This document shows, piece by piece, positions 14,935 to 21,322 of a DNA stretch of 38,884 nucleotides. Within the stretch, counting starts at the first letter, position 1. Every line of letters begins with the position of its first letter. Under the pieces are notes generated by a model, which did no database searches, was not told the DNA's origin, and was given only the letters and a program-made list of their open reading frames with translations. The position numbers and the translations under genes are program-made. Source of the DNA: Lachnospiraceae bacterium (GTDB lineage: Bacteria > Bacillota > Clostridia > Lachnospirales > Lachnospiraceae); contig JAFYDI010000090.1 of assembly GCA_017544835.1 (NCBI GenBank), positions 1-38,884 on the forward strand. Direction: 5' to 3'.

Positions 14935-16197
14935 ATGGATACTTTAAATGAAATATATGTATATGAAAATTGGAAATCAGACACACCTTCTTTAATCGGA
15001 ACGCTGTATACAGAGGGTGGCAAGGGCAAGCAGGTTGTTTCTTTTGAATATGACGATGAATGGCTCAAAGACTTAAGCAACAATGTTTCTCTTGATCCTG
15101 ATTTAGGAATGTATAAAGGCCGCCAGTATGTTCCCGCAGACAAGCTGCTGTTTGGCGCATTTGAAGACTCATGCCCTGACAGATGGGGACGTTTGCTTAT
15201 GAAGCGGCGTGAAGCCATACTTGCCAGAAAGGAAGAAAGAAAGCCTAAAAATCTCACCGAAGCAGACTTTTTAATAGGCGTCTATGATGAAACGCGAATG
15301 GGCGGTCTTAGATTTTCAGCATCAAAAGGTGGCGAATTTCTATCCTCTGATAAAGAGTTGGCCACTCCGCCGTGGACTACTCTCCGTAAGCTTGAATCCG
15401 CATCATTGGCCTTTGAGAAGAACGATGACGGATTGGAAGAAAAATGGTTGAAGCAATTAGTTGCTCCCGGATCTTCACTTGGCGGAGCAAGACCTAAAGC
15501 TTCAGTTGTAGCACCTGACGGTTCTTTATGGATAGCAAAATTTCCTTCAAAGAATGATGAAATAAATGTCGGTGCATGGGAAATGGTAGTTCATGACCTC
15601 GCCATTATGTGTAATCTTAACGTCCCGGAGGCCAAGCTTGAGGACTTTTCCAAAAATGGCAGCACATTCATTACCAAGCGTTTTGACAGAGCAGGTGATA
15701 GAAGAATTCACTTCGCTTCTGCCATGACTTTACTCGGTCGTAACGACGGGGACGATTCATCATCGGGATTAAGTTATCTTGATATTGCATCTGTTATTAG
15801 AATGCGCAGTGTTACGCCCGATAAGGATACCCATGAGTTGTGGAAACGAATAGTGTTTAACATGGCCGTATCCAATACAGATGACCATCTACGAAATCAC
15901 GGTTTTCTTTTGGCCAAGGATGGGTGGACTCTCTCTCCTGTATATGATGTTAACCCCAATGTTTACGGCGATGCCTTATCGCTAAATGTAGACTCGAATA
16001 ATAACGTGATTGATTTCAATCTGGCACTGTCTGTTTCAAAGATGTATGGAATATCTGCAGAAAAAGCAAAGGAAGGAATAAAAGAAATATCAGGAACAGT
16101 TGAATCGAACTGGAAACGTATAGCCAAGCAATATGGAATCAGCAGAGGCGAGATTGAACAGATGGCTCCTGCGTTCGATATGGCATATAAATCATGA
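14935..16197 (+). CDS. hipA: HipA-family serine/threonine kinase toxin
   Basis: This 420-aa protein contains the N-terminal HipA subdomain (about 8-110) and the kinase-like C-terminal part. Visible motifs: the flexible Gly loop SSLGGARPKAS (180-190), in which Ser181 aligns with the autophosphorylated Ser150 of E. coli HipA; the ATP-binding Lys in WIAKF (202); the catalytic loop NTDDHLRNHGF (314-324) with predicted catalytic Asp316 and Asn321; and the metal-binding YDVNPN (337-342). All key residues appear present, so it should be an active kinase. E. coli HipA phosphorylates GltX, glutamyl-tRNA synthetase; the target here is unknown. It ends before a strong terminator. Confidence 0.93.
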   Translation: MDTLNEIYVYENWKSDTPSLIGTLYTEGGKGKQVVSFEYDDEWLKDLSNNVSLDPDLGMYKGRQYVPADKLLFGAFEDSCPDRWGRLLMKRREAILARKEERKPKNLTEADFLIGVYDETRMGGLRFSASKGGEFLSSDKELATPPWTTLRKLESASLAFEKNDDGLEEKWLKQLVAPGSSLGGARPKASVVAPDGSLWIAKFPSKNDEINVGAWEMVVHDLAIMCNLNVPEAKLEDFSKNGSTFITKRFDRAGDRRIHFASAMTLLGRNDGDDSSSGLSYLDIASVIRMRSVTPDKDTHELWKRIVFNMAVSNTDDHLRNHGFLLAKDGWTLSPVYDVNPNVYGDALSLNVDSNNNVIDFNLALSVSKMYGISAEKAKEGIKEISGTVESNWKRIAKQYGISRGEIEQMAPAFDMAYKS

Positions 16198-16223
16198 GCA
16201 AAATAAACTTACTGTAAAAAAGG

Positions 16224-16255
16224 GACTTGTCACAAAAACTGTGATAAGTCTTTTT
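16224..16255 (+). terminator. Intrinsic terminator of hipBA
   Basis: GACTTGTCACA (16224-16234) pairs with TGTGATAAGTC (16240-16250), 11 bp with one G-U, around a 5-nt loop and is followed by TTTTT. It lies 26 bp after the hipA stop. Confidence 0.9.
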
Positions 16256-16360
16256 CTTATTATGAAATTTTTGTTCCAATCTGCATTTTTTTCATGCAGT
16301 ATAGATTTCATAACTTGTAGCACCCTTGCCTGCACCCATTGCTGCCCGGATTCAAACAAC

Positions 16361-16390
16361 AAAAAAAAGATGTAGTTGAAACTACACCTT
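16361..16390 (-). terminator. Terminator hairpin of near tRNA 3' remnant (copy B)
   Basis: On the minus strand AAGGTGTAGT pairs with ACTACATCTT (10 bp, one G-U) and is followed by eight Ts. The same hairpin in copy A has a Watson-Crick pair where this one has G-U, so pairing in the minus-strand transcript is kept. This indicates it served as a tRNA terminator on that strand. Confidence 0.75.
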
Positions 16391-16404
16391 CTTAAGCAGC
16401 TGAT
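16362..16404. repeat. Direct repeat copy B
   Basis: This 43-bp segment matches copy A at 14467-14509 with three substitutions. Its right end runs directly into a longer copy of the tRNA-Glu 3' end. Copies A and B flank hipBA in direct orientation, 1,895 bp apart. Confidence 0.8.
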
Positions 16405-16432
16405 AGGGGAATCGAACGAAGATTACCCTATC
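16396..16432. other. att-like site: displaced tRNA-Glu 3' end with inverted half-sites
   Basis: Bases 16396-16417 are identical to 17255-17276, the acceptor 3' strand and T-arm 3' half of tRNA-Glu. Past the identity, CCCTATC (16426-16432) mirrors GATAGGG (16402-16408), and AA/TT extends the symmetry with one mismatch. The result is two inverted half-sites around about 11 bp. This is the geometry of core-type sites bound by tyrosine recombinases that use tRNA T-arms. It marks the end of an element that entered the tRNA gene. Confidence 0.65.
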
Positions 16433-16469
16433 GAAAAGCCGCATAAATCCAGTGTTTTCACTAATATCT

Positions 16470-16488
16470 TGGTCCACCTGTGGTCCAC
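16470..16488. repeat. 8-bp direct repeat, possible arm-type site
   Basis: TGGTCCAC occurs at 16470-16477 and 16481-16488, an 11-bp period. With the flanking G each copy is close to the palindrome GTGGTCCAC. Paired short direct repeats near an att core are typical of integrase N-terminal-domain (arm) binding sites; that reading is inferred. Confidence 0.5.
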
Positions 16489-16574
16489 TAAAATAAAAGG
16501 AAAGGAAAACAATATCTTAACTACTCTTCTAAAGAAGAGTAATACCTCTTCGTACAGCCCAATAATATATCCAA

Positions 16575-17048
16575 TTATTTCTTATTCAAATATTCTTGTT
16601 TGAACAAAACCTCATCAACATAGCAAATAGCTTTCTTAACATCAGCAGTTATATTTTTGCCTATAGATTGATACCTGTTATCAAATACGTTCCTTAGCCA
16701 GCTCATAAAATAATTCTGATTATCTTTTATAAAAGATTCATCAATGGTGCGTATGGCGATAGAGGCATATTTTATATCATCATCCGACAAATCTGCACCT
16801 ATTTCTTTCAATTTCAAAAAAGAATCTCTGAATTCCTTCTTCTTTTGAAACGCCCACGACCCTGTATCCTTTAATTCTTCTCTGTATATTGACTGCTCTA
16901 TCCGCCTTTTTACATGGTCTTTGGTGCTTCTCAACCCATTCATATTTTCAATTGAAAAGCCATGTGTATTAATCAAAAAGTAGAACAACGGCAAATTTCT
17001 TGCCTGAGAGTTGATTATAAATTTAATATATTCCGTGCTATCAAACAA
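16575..17048 (-). CDS. Hypothetical protein in the att-bounded segment, possibly 5'-truncated
   Basis: I do not recognise this protein. The 157-aa reading begins at TTG (17046-17048) with AGGAG only 3 bases upstream, an unusually tight spacing. The same frame stays open for another 22 codons upstream (to 17114), reading plausible protein such as LNVFNKGIECFIHQEK, without any ATG or GTG. So either the TTG is the real start or the gene has lost its beginning. The protein is Lys/Asp/Glu-rich and mostly helical, with no membrane segment or known motif. Base composition is more AT-rich than the neighbours, consistent with horizontal origin. Confidence 0.55.
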   Translation of the reverse strand: MFDSTEYIKFIINSQARNLPLFYFLINTHGFSIENMNGLRSTKDHVKRRIEQSIYREELKDTGSWAFQKKKEFRDSFLKLKEIGADLSDDDIKYASIAIRTIDESFIKDNQNYFMSWLRNVFDNRYQSIGKNITADVKKAICYVDEVLFKQEYLNKK

Positions 17049-17131
17049 TTTCTCCTGATGTATAAAGCACTCTATCCCTTTGTTAAAAACATTTAAGTCC
17101 TTTATAGACTCAGATTACTATTATACAAATC

Positions 17132-17174
17132 AAAAAAGACTACGAAGCACAGATTAAATCTGCTATCGTAGTCT
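17132..17174 (-). terminator. Intrinsic terminator without an assigned gene
   Basis: On the minus strand the 9-bp perfect outer stem AGACTACGA/TCGTAGTCT (17166-17174 with 17137-17145) encloses a bulged inner stem and is followed by six Ts. No ORF lies between it and the tRNA-Glu terminator 52 bp away, so it may end a small RNA, be a backup tRNA terminator, or act as a leader of the downstream ORF. Confidence 0.75.
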
Positions 17175-17189
17175 ATCCATTATCTATTG

Positions 17190-17221
17190 TTGGTCGACCA
17201 AATGATCTCCTCGACCAAATG
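17190..17221. repeat. Palindrome and 11-bp direct repeat beside tRNA-Glu
   Basis: TTGGTCGACCAA (17190-17201) is a 12-bp perfect palindrome. TCGACCAAATG occurs exactly at 17194-17204 and 17211-17221, a 17-bp period. It lies on the element side of the tRNA 3' end, so like the repeat at 16470-16488 it may be a recombinase or excisionase binding site. Confidence 0.5.
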
Positions 17222-17225
17222 CAAT

Positions 17226-17251
17226 AAAAAAACCCTTGATTTACAAGGGTT
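17226..17251 (-). terminator. Terminator of tRNA-Glu
   Basis: On the minus strand AACCCTTG and CAAGGGTT form an 8-bp stem with a 5-nt loop, followed by TTTTT. It begins 5 bases after the tRNA 3' end. Its sequence differs from the terminators attached to the two displaced tRNA 3' copies. Confidence 0.88.
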
Positions 17252-17255
17252 TGCG

Positions 17256-17327
17256 CAGCTGATAGGGGAATCGAACCCCTGTTTCCGCCGTGAGAGGGCG
17301 GCGTCTTAACCGCTTGACCAATCAGCC
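17256..17327 (-). tRNA. tRNA-Glu (anticodon CTC)
   Basis: This is a 72-nt cloverleaf without encoded CCA. Acceptor stem GGCTGAT/ATCAGCT has a terminal G-U pair, as is usual in tRNA-Glu, and discriminator G. D-arm loop contains GGTCAAGCGGTTAAG. The anticodon stem CCGCC/GGCGG holds loop CTCTCAC, so the anticodon is CTC, decoding GAG. T-arm is AGGGG-TTCGATT-CCCCT. It is an isolated single tRNA gene with its own promoter (17359-17387) and terminator (17226-17251). Its 3' end is the source of the duplicated sequence at 16396-16417. Confidence 0.96.
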
Positions 17328-17332
17328 ATGAT

Positions 17333-17356
17333 ACAAGCGCTCTCGCGAGCACTTGT
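17333..17356 (-). promoter_or_regulatory. Hairpin between the tRNA-Glu promoter and the tRNA 5' end
   Basis: On the minus strand ACAAGTGCTC and GAGCGCTTGT form a 10-bp stem (one G-U) capped by GCGA, a GNRA tetraloop. It ends 5 bases before the tRNA 5' end. It could guide 5' processing or be an operator; no T-run follows it. Confidence 0.5.
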
Positions 17357-17358
17357 AT

Positions 17359-17387
17359 ATATTATCGTATGTTACAGGAAATTGCAA
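17359..17387 (-). promoter_or_regulatory. Promoter of tRNA-Glu
   Basis: On the minus strand, -35 TTGCAA (17382-17387), 17-bp spacer, -10 TAATAT (17359-17364). It lies about 32 bp before the mature tRNA 5' end. Confidence 0.6.
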
Positions 17388-17413
17388 GTACTTTTTTAAA
17401 TTTTATTGAAGCA

Positions 17414-17436
17414 GAATAAATCCCATGTATTTATTC
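17414..17436 (-). terminator. AT-rich hairpin after the BceB permease (weak terminator candidate)
   Basis: GAATAAAT and ATTTATTC form a perfect 8-bp stem with a 7-nt loop, 35 bp after the permease stop. No T-run follows, so its terminator role is doubtful. Confidence 0.25.
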
Positions 17437-17470
17437 GAAACCGACCGATAATTAATTGCTCGGCAATTCA

Positions 17471-19438
17471 TTATTGGGAGACAATTTCCACATATGATTT
17501 CACGGTTTTCTTGTACACGAAAAGGTAGAAAAGCGCAAAGACCGCAAAGCAAATCACATATGAAGCGATAAATACCGGAAGGTCGTTAAGTCCCAAGAGG
17601 AACAATAATTTACGTACGAGCGGCGCCGAGAAAGCAAGGTGCAGCGCAGCCAGTGCCAAGGGTGAGAAGAAGGTAATCAAAGTCTGTGAATTGATGCCTG
17701 CTTTGATTTCTTTGACAGTCATGCCGACGCTTCTCATGGTCTTATATGCGCTTGCGTCTTCGTAGCCTTCGGTGAGCTGCTTAAAGTAAATGATAAAAGC
17801 GCATGCGCCCATGAATACAATACTTAAGAATACACCGAGGAGCAATAAGCTTGCGTACATGTCTTTGAATTCAAGCTTCTCTTCTGCCTTGGAGATAACT
17901 CTGTGCATGCCGATATCGTGCCAGAGGTTGTTGGCCTTTTCTATTATTTCCTCATCGGGCAAATCGGTGTTAAATCCCCAGCCGGCGCTCAATGTAACCT
18001 GTGCTTTTATTGACATGGCGTAGTCATTAAGCTTCTTAATATCCTTAACCACCGCGCGATAGCTTCTGACTATATCGGTTCCGTAGAAAGGCGATTCGTC
18101 TTTTCCTACGACTTTGTACTTAAGTCCGTCAATATCGAACACTTCTTTCTCGAACTTGGCAGTGCTGGGAAGGAAAAATATTTCATCGTCTGCCAAAGAA
18201 AGGTTCGCATTATAAGCCTTGTTGTAATCGTCAAGCTCTGCGATTTCAACCATTGAATAATTGCTTACGTCACCGGGCAGAAGATTCTGGTCTTCTCTTA
18301 AAAATGTTACACCGTCTTCATTGGCCAAAGCTATGAAATCTTCATATCTTTCAAACAATACATCTTCAGGCTTAACTTCTTCAAAGTTAGCATGAATCTT
18401 GTCGTATAATTCTGAAGAATCAAGTGAAGCCCATGATTCGTATGTATCTATATAATTGGCGCTGATATACACATCTGTAGGAAACATCTTATCTATGGAT
18501 GAGTTCATTCCGATGTACAAAGAACTCGTCGCGCCGAGCATAACCATTACCATGGTAGCAAGTATACAGATTGTGGCAAGGCCGGCACCGTTTCTCTTCA
18601 TACGATAAATCATGCCGGAAACGGGTACGAAGTGTCTGGGATTGTAATAGTACTTTTTATTTTTCTTAAGCACCTTACAAATAAAGACGCTTCCTGCCTG
18701 GAACAACATATATGTTGCCACAATTACCGCTATTACTGCGATAAAGAAAATGTTAAATGACTCCACAGCATCCTGAATCTTAATCGCGTACCAGTAAGCC
18801 ACTCCGAGAATAACAATACCGCCGATGGCAAAAAGTACGTTGGTCTTGGGCTCCTTCTCTCCCGCGTTGGTGCTTCTCAGTAATTCGATGGGCTTGTTGA
18901 TGATAACCTTAGCGGCCGAGAAGATATAAAGGATCAGCATAATAACCGCATAGAAAACAACAATCATTCCTATCGACTTAGTGTCGAGATAAAAAGAATA
19001 ATCTGCGGGATATCCGCACATCTTTATAAGTATAAGTTCAAAAAGCTTTGACAAAAGAATACCTGCGGCAAATCCAAAGACAATTCCGAGTACGCCGACG
19101 ATAATTGTCTCGCCAAGAAGGATTCTTATGACGTTTTTCTTGTTCATGCCAAGGATGTTGTAAAGCGCAAATTCAAAATTTCTTCTTTTGGCAAGAAATG
19201 AATTGGTGTAAAGAAGGAATAAGCAGCTGAATACCACCATTACCAACTTACCCATGCCCATGATGGCATATAATACAGCGGCGCCTCGCATCCTGCTGAT
19301 GGCGGGTGACTCAACGAGGTAATAAACCACGTAGGAAATCGCTACCATGCCGGCAAGGGAAATAATGTAGGGTATATAGAGCTTTTTATTTTTCTTAATA
19401 CCGTCAACCGCAAGTCTTGTGAATAATCCGGTGCTCAT
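17471..19438 (-). CDS. BceB-type ABC transporter permease (FtsX family)
   Basis: This 655-aa protein has the BceB layout: ten membrane helices with an FtsX-like core after helix 1 (helices 2-4, about 60-175) and a large extracellular domain between helices 7 and 8 (about 312-526). A final FtsX-like helix group lies at about 527-650. BceAB-type pumps confer resistance to cell-wall-active peptides such as bacitracin or nisin, and the permease also signals to its partner kinase. The ATG follows GGAGGTAA embedded in the bceA 3' end. The neighbouring ATPase, kinase and regulator complete a Bce module. The specific peptide cannot be predicted. Confidence 0.92.
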   Translation of the reverse strand: MSTGLFTRLAVDGIKKNKKLYIPYIISLAGMVAISYVVYYLVESPAISRMRGAAVLYAIMGMGKLVMVVFSCLFLLYTNSFLAKRRNFEFALYNILGMNKKNVIRILLGETIIVGVLGIVFGFAAGILLSKLFELILIKMCGYPADYSFYLDTKSIGMIVVFYAVIMLILYIFSAAKVIINKPIELLRSTNAGEKEPKTNVLFAIGGIVILGVAYWYAIKIQDAVESFNIFFIAVIAVIVATYMLFQAGSVFICKVLKKNKKYYYNPRHFVPVSGMIYRMKRNGAGLATICILATMVMVMLGATSSLYIGMNSSIDKMFPTDVYISANYIDTYESWASLDSSELYDKIHANFEEVKPEDVLFERYEDFIALANEDGVTFLREDQNLLPGDVSNYSMVEIAELDDYNKAYNANLSLADDEIFFLPSTAKFEKEVFDIDGLKYKVVGKDESPFYGTDIVRSYRAVVKDIKKLNDYAMSIKAQVTLSAGWGFNTDLPDEEIIEKANNLWHDIGMHRVISKAEEKLEFKDMYASLLLLGVFLSIVFMGACAFIIYFKQLTEGYEDASAYKTMRSVGMTVKEIKAGINSQTLITFFSPLALAALHLAFSAPLVRKLLFLLGLNDLPVFIASYVICFAVFALFYLFVYKKTVKSYVEIVSQ

Positions 19439-19439
19439 A

Positions 19440-20198
19440 TTATTTACCTCCCTGCGAAAGAAGGGTCAGCGTATCGGAAATAGACTTATACATCTCCTCA
19501 AAACTCTTCTCCCCTCTGTAAAGCTCATGGAACACAACACCGTCCTTTATAAAAAGAACACGCTTCGCATGGCTTGCAGCCTTGGTGGAGTGGGTAACCA
19601 TGAGGATAGTCTGACCTGTTTTGTTGATGTTTTCAAATACTTCCAAAAGCTCGTCCGTAGACTTAGAGTCAAGCGCTCCGGTAGGCTCGTCCGCTAAGAG
19701 TAACTGAGGCTTTGTGATAATCGCTCTTGCCACTGCCGCTCTCTGCTTCTGTCCGCCGGATACTTCATAGGGGTACTTATCTAAAAGACTGCTGATTCCA
19801 AGTTCCCTCGCGATGGGCTCAAGCTTCTCGTTCATTTCCTTGTGCTTCTCTCCCTTAAGTACGAGGGGAAGGAAAATGTTGTCTCTTATGGAGAAGGAAT
19901 CGATAAGGTTAAAGTCCTGGAACACGTATCCTAAGTTGTCGCGTCTGAATACGGCCATATCGCTTTCCTTGATATCAACTACGTTCTTACCCTTAAGAAG
20001 AACCGAACCGCCGGTGGGCTTATCAAGTGCCGCAAGGATATTAAGAAGTGTGGTCTTGCCGGAACCCGACTCACCCATTATTGCAACGTATTCACCTTCT
20101 TCAACCGAGAAGAATACGCCCTTAAGCGCATCCACTCTGTTGGTGCCGAGGCGGCTTACGTATGTTTTCTTTAAATCATCTACTTTTAATATGTTCAT
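19440..20198 (-). CDS. BceA-type ABC transporter ATP-binding protein
   Basis: This 252-aa ATPase has Walker A GESGSGKT (42-49), Q-loop VFQDFNL, signature VSGGQKQR (146-153), Walker B LLLADEPTGALD and switch His in THSTK. It energises the permease encoded immediately downstream. I chose the ATG at 20196-20198, MNILKVDDLKK, because AGGAGG lies 8 bases upstream; a TTG two codons earlier would sit too close to that site. The region upstream holds a promoter candidate and a regulator-box-like palindrome, so bceAB is probably induced separately from the kinase and regulator genes. Confidence 0.94.
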   Translation of the reverse strand: MNILKVDDLKKTYVSRLGTNRVDALKGVFFSVEEGEYVAIMGESGSGKTTLLNILAALDKPTGGSVLLKGKNVVDIKESDMAVFRRDNLGYVFQDFNLIDSFSIRDNIFLPLVLKGEKHKEMNEKLEPIARELGISSLLDKYPYEVSGGQKQRAAVARAIITKPQLLLADEPTGALDSKSTDELLEVFENINKTGQTILMVTHSTKAASHAKRVLFIKDGVVFHELYRGEKSFEEMYKSISDTLTLLSQGGK

Positions 20199-20225
20199 TC
20201 TCAATTACCTCCTGTTTATGTACCC

Positions 20226-20254
20226 ATTCTACCAATGGTGAGCGTACGGCTCTA
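20226..20254 (-). promoter_or_regulatory. Candidate bceAB promoter
   Basis: On the minus strand, -10 TAGAAT (20226-20231) matches consensus at five of six positions. The -35 position at 17 bp holds TAGAGC, a poor match, which is usual for promoters that need an activator. Confidence 0.45.
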
Positions 20255-20272
20255 TCGATTCTCCTTACAATT

Positions 20273-20312
20273 AAAGGTTCAAATCTTACATAAACGTAAG
20301 AAATGAACCTTT
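20273..20312. promoter_or_regulatory. Long hairpin holding a BceR-box-like palindrome; also possible terminator of the kinase gene
   Basis: Outer arms AAAGGTTCA (20273-20281) and TGAACCTTT (20304-20312) and inner arms CTTAC/GTAAG (20285-20289, 20296-20300) give a nested inverted repeat. The inner part TTACA-TAAA-CGTAA (20286-20299) is one mismatch from the TNACA-N4-TGTAA box I recall for BceR-like regulators. It lies about 60 bp upstream of the bceAB -10 and 9-48 bp downstream of the kinase stop. As RNA it is a strong hairpin, but on the minus strand the following TTTAATT is a weak T-run. Confidence 0.55.
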
Positions 20313-20320
20313 TTGTGTCT

Positions 20321-21322
20321 TTACTCGTAAAAAGCAAGATTCCTCGGGAATGTAAGATACATCTTGGTGCCCACGTTCTCCTGCGATTCACAGCGAATAC
20401 CTATCTTTAAGTTGTCACAGATGCTCTTTACAAGGTACAATCCTATACCGCTTGAATGAGCCTCGCCGCGACCGTTAAAGCCGGTGTAGCCGCGCTCAAA
20501 TATGCGGGGAAGGTTGGTGGCGTCGATGCCTATACCCGTATCTTCTATCACAAGAAGGCTGTCTTCCGGCTTAAATGCCACGCGAATGTAGCCTTCCTTT
20601 GTATACTTAAGGCAGTTGGAAAGAATCTGTTCGATTACGATGAGTGCCCATTTTTTGTCCGTGAGAACGTCGGCGTCCTCTACTTCCATTTTGAAGCTTA
20701 GCTTCTTCTCTATAAAATCAAGGCGGAACTTTTTAACCGTAGTCGATACAAGTTCCTTGATGTTTTCTTTCTTAATTACGTAGTCGGTGTGCTCGGACTG
20801 AAGGCGTAAATAAGACATTACCATGTCCACATAGCCTTCGATACTCTGAAGATTGCGAAGCAGGTTGCGGGAATCGTCTGAGTCCATTGCCTGAAGGTTA
20901 AGGCGCATGGATGCTATGGGTGTCTTAATCTGATGAACCCATGTGGAATAATAGTCGGTGGTGTCTCGACTCTTCTTCTCATAAGAAGTAATCATGTCGG
21001 AGAGCTCGCCTATAACGTTATTTACTATAATATTGTAATCCTCTTCCAGTGTAGACTCGGGAATCGGAAGGTTCTCTGTTACACTTACCGCAGGAAGCTT
21101 GGCTACGTCTTTAAGCTTATTGTGCTTGGCCTTCTTACGGGCGTAGCCTATTACCAAAAGAATGATAAGATATGCAAGGCTGCACAGCGCAGGATAGATA
21201 ATTGCTTTAACCGGCAATGCATAAAGGTAAAAAATCAGCGCAAAAATGGCAACTACGCCGACAAATGCCAGAATCCCTATTCTGTGGCCTTTGACAGTAC
21301 GACGAAAATTACTCATTCCCAT
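20321..21322 (-). CDS. BceS-type sensor histidine kinase (intramembrane sensing)
   Basis: This 333-aa kinase has two N-terminal helices (about 14-36 and 38-61) with almost no extracellular loop, the architecture of BceS kinases that sense through the BceAB transporter. The dimerisation box STWVHQIKTPIASMR places the phosphorylated His at 130. ATPase motifs follow: LSNCLKYTKEG (N box), IEDTGIGI (G1), IFERGYTG (F box) and SSGIGLYLVK (G2). It overlaps the regulator stop by one base (TAATG). Its stop lies 122 bp before bceA. Confidence 0.93.
   Translation of the reverse strand: MGMSNFRRTVKGHRIGILAFVGVVAIFALIFYLYALPVKAIIYPALCSLAYLIILLVIGYARKKAKHNKLKDVAKLPAVSVTENLPIPESTLEEDYNIIVNNVIGELSDMITSYEKKSRDTTDYYSTWVHQIKTPIASMRLNLQAMDSDDSRNLLRNLQSIEGYVDMVMSYLRLQSEHTDYVIKKENIKELVSTTVKKFRLDFIEKKLSFKMEVEDADVLTDKKWALIVIEQILSNCLKYTKEGYIRVAFKPEDSLLVIEDTGIGIDATNLPRIFERGYTGFNGRGEAHSSGIGLYLVKSICDNLKIGIRCESQENVGTKMYLTFPRNLAFYE

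Larger units (their letters stand above)
16256..16574. other. Non-coding stretch with attachment-like sequences
   Basis: No supportable gene lies here. From left to right it holds about 105 bp with no recognisable structure, the terminator/tRNA repeat copy B (16362-16404), the 22-bp tRNA-Glu 3' copy with a mirror half-site (16396-16432), and an 8-bp direct repeat (16470-16488). The remainder is AT-rich. Confidence 0.6.
14467..17276. mobile_element. Putative tRNA-Glu-targeted island with hipBA (no integrase retained)
   Basis: The interval is bracketed by a short tRNA 3' remnant (14501-14509) and the intact tRNA-Glu (3' end at 17256), with a 22-bp exact tRNA 3' copy in the middle (16396-16417). 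Both remnants share a terminator different from that of the intact tRNA, as expected if integration displaced the original tRNA tail. The content is hipB, hipA and one AT-rich unknown ORF, with short repeats like integrase arm sites. There is no recombinase, transposase or phage gene, so it would be a remnant or a mobilisable cassette. The boundary interpretation is inference from repeats. Confidence 0.5.

Noticed and set aside
14467-16404. An insertion sequence or transposon around hipBA
   Set aside because: The flanking repeats are direct, not inverted, and consist of tRNA tail plus terminator. No transposase or target-site duplication is visible.
16396-16417. A second tRNA gene at the copy B site
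   Set aside because: Only the T-arm 3' half, acceptor 3' strand and discriminator match. Sequence beyond 16417 does not form D- or anticodon arms, so it is a fragment.
16376-16603. A 75-aa plus-strand frame starting in repeat copy B
   Set aside because: It runs through the displaced tRNA tail and short repeats, has no good ribosome-binding site, and its start lies inside a terminator hairpin.
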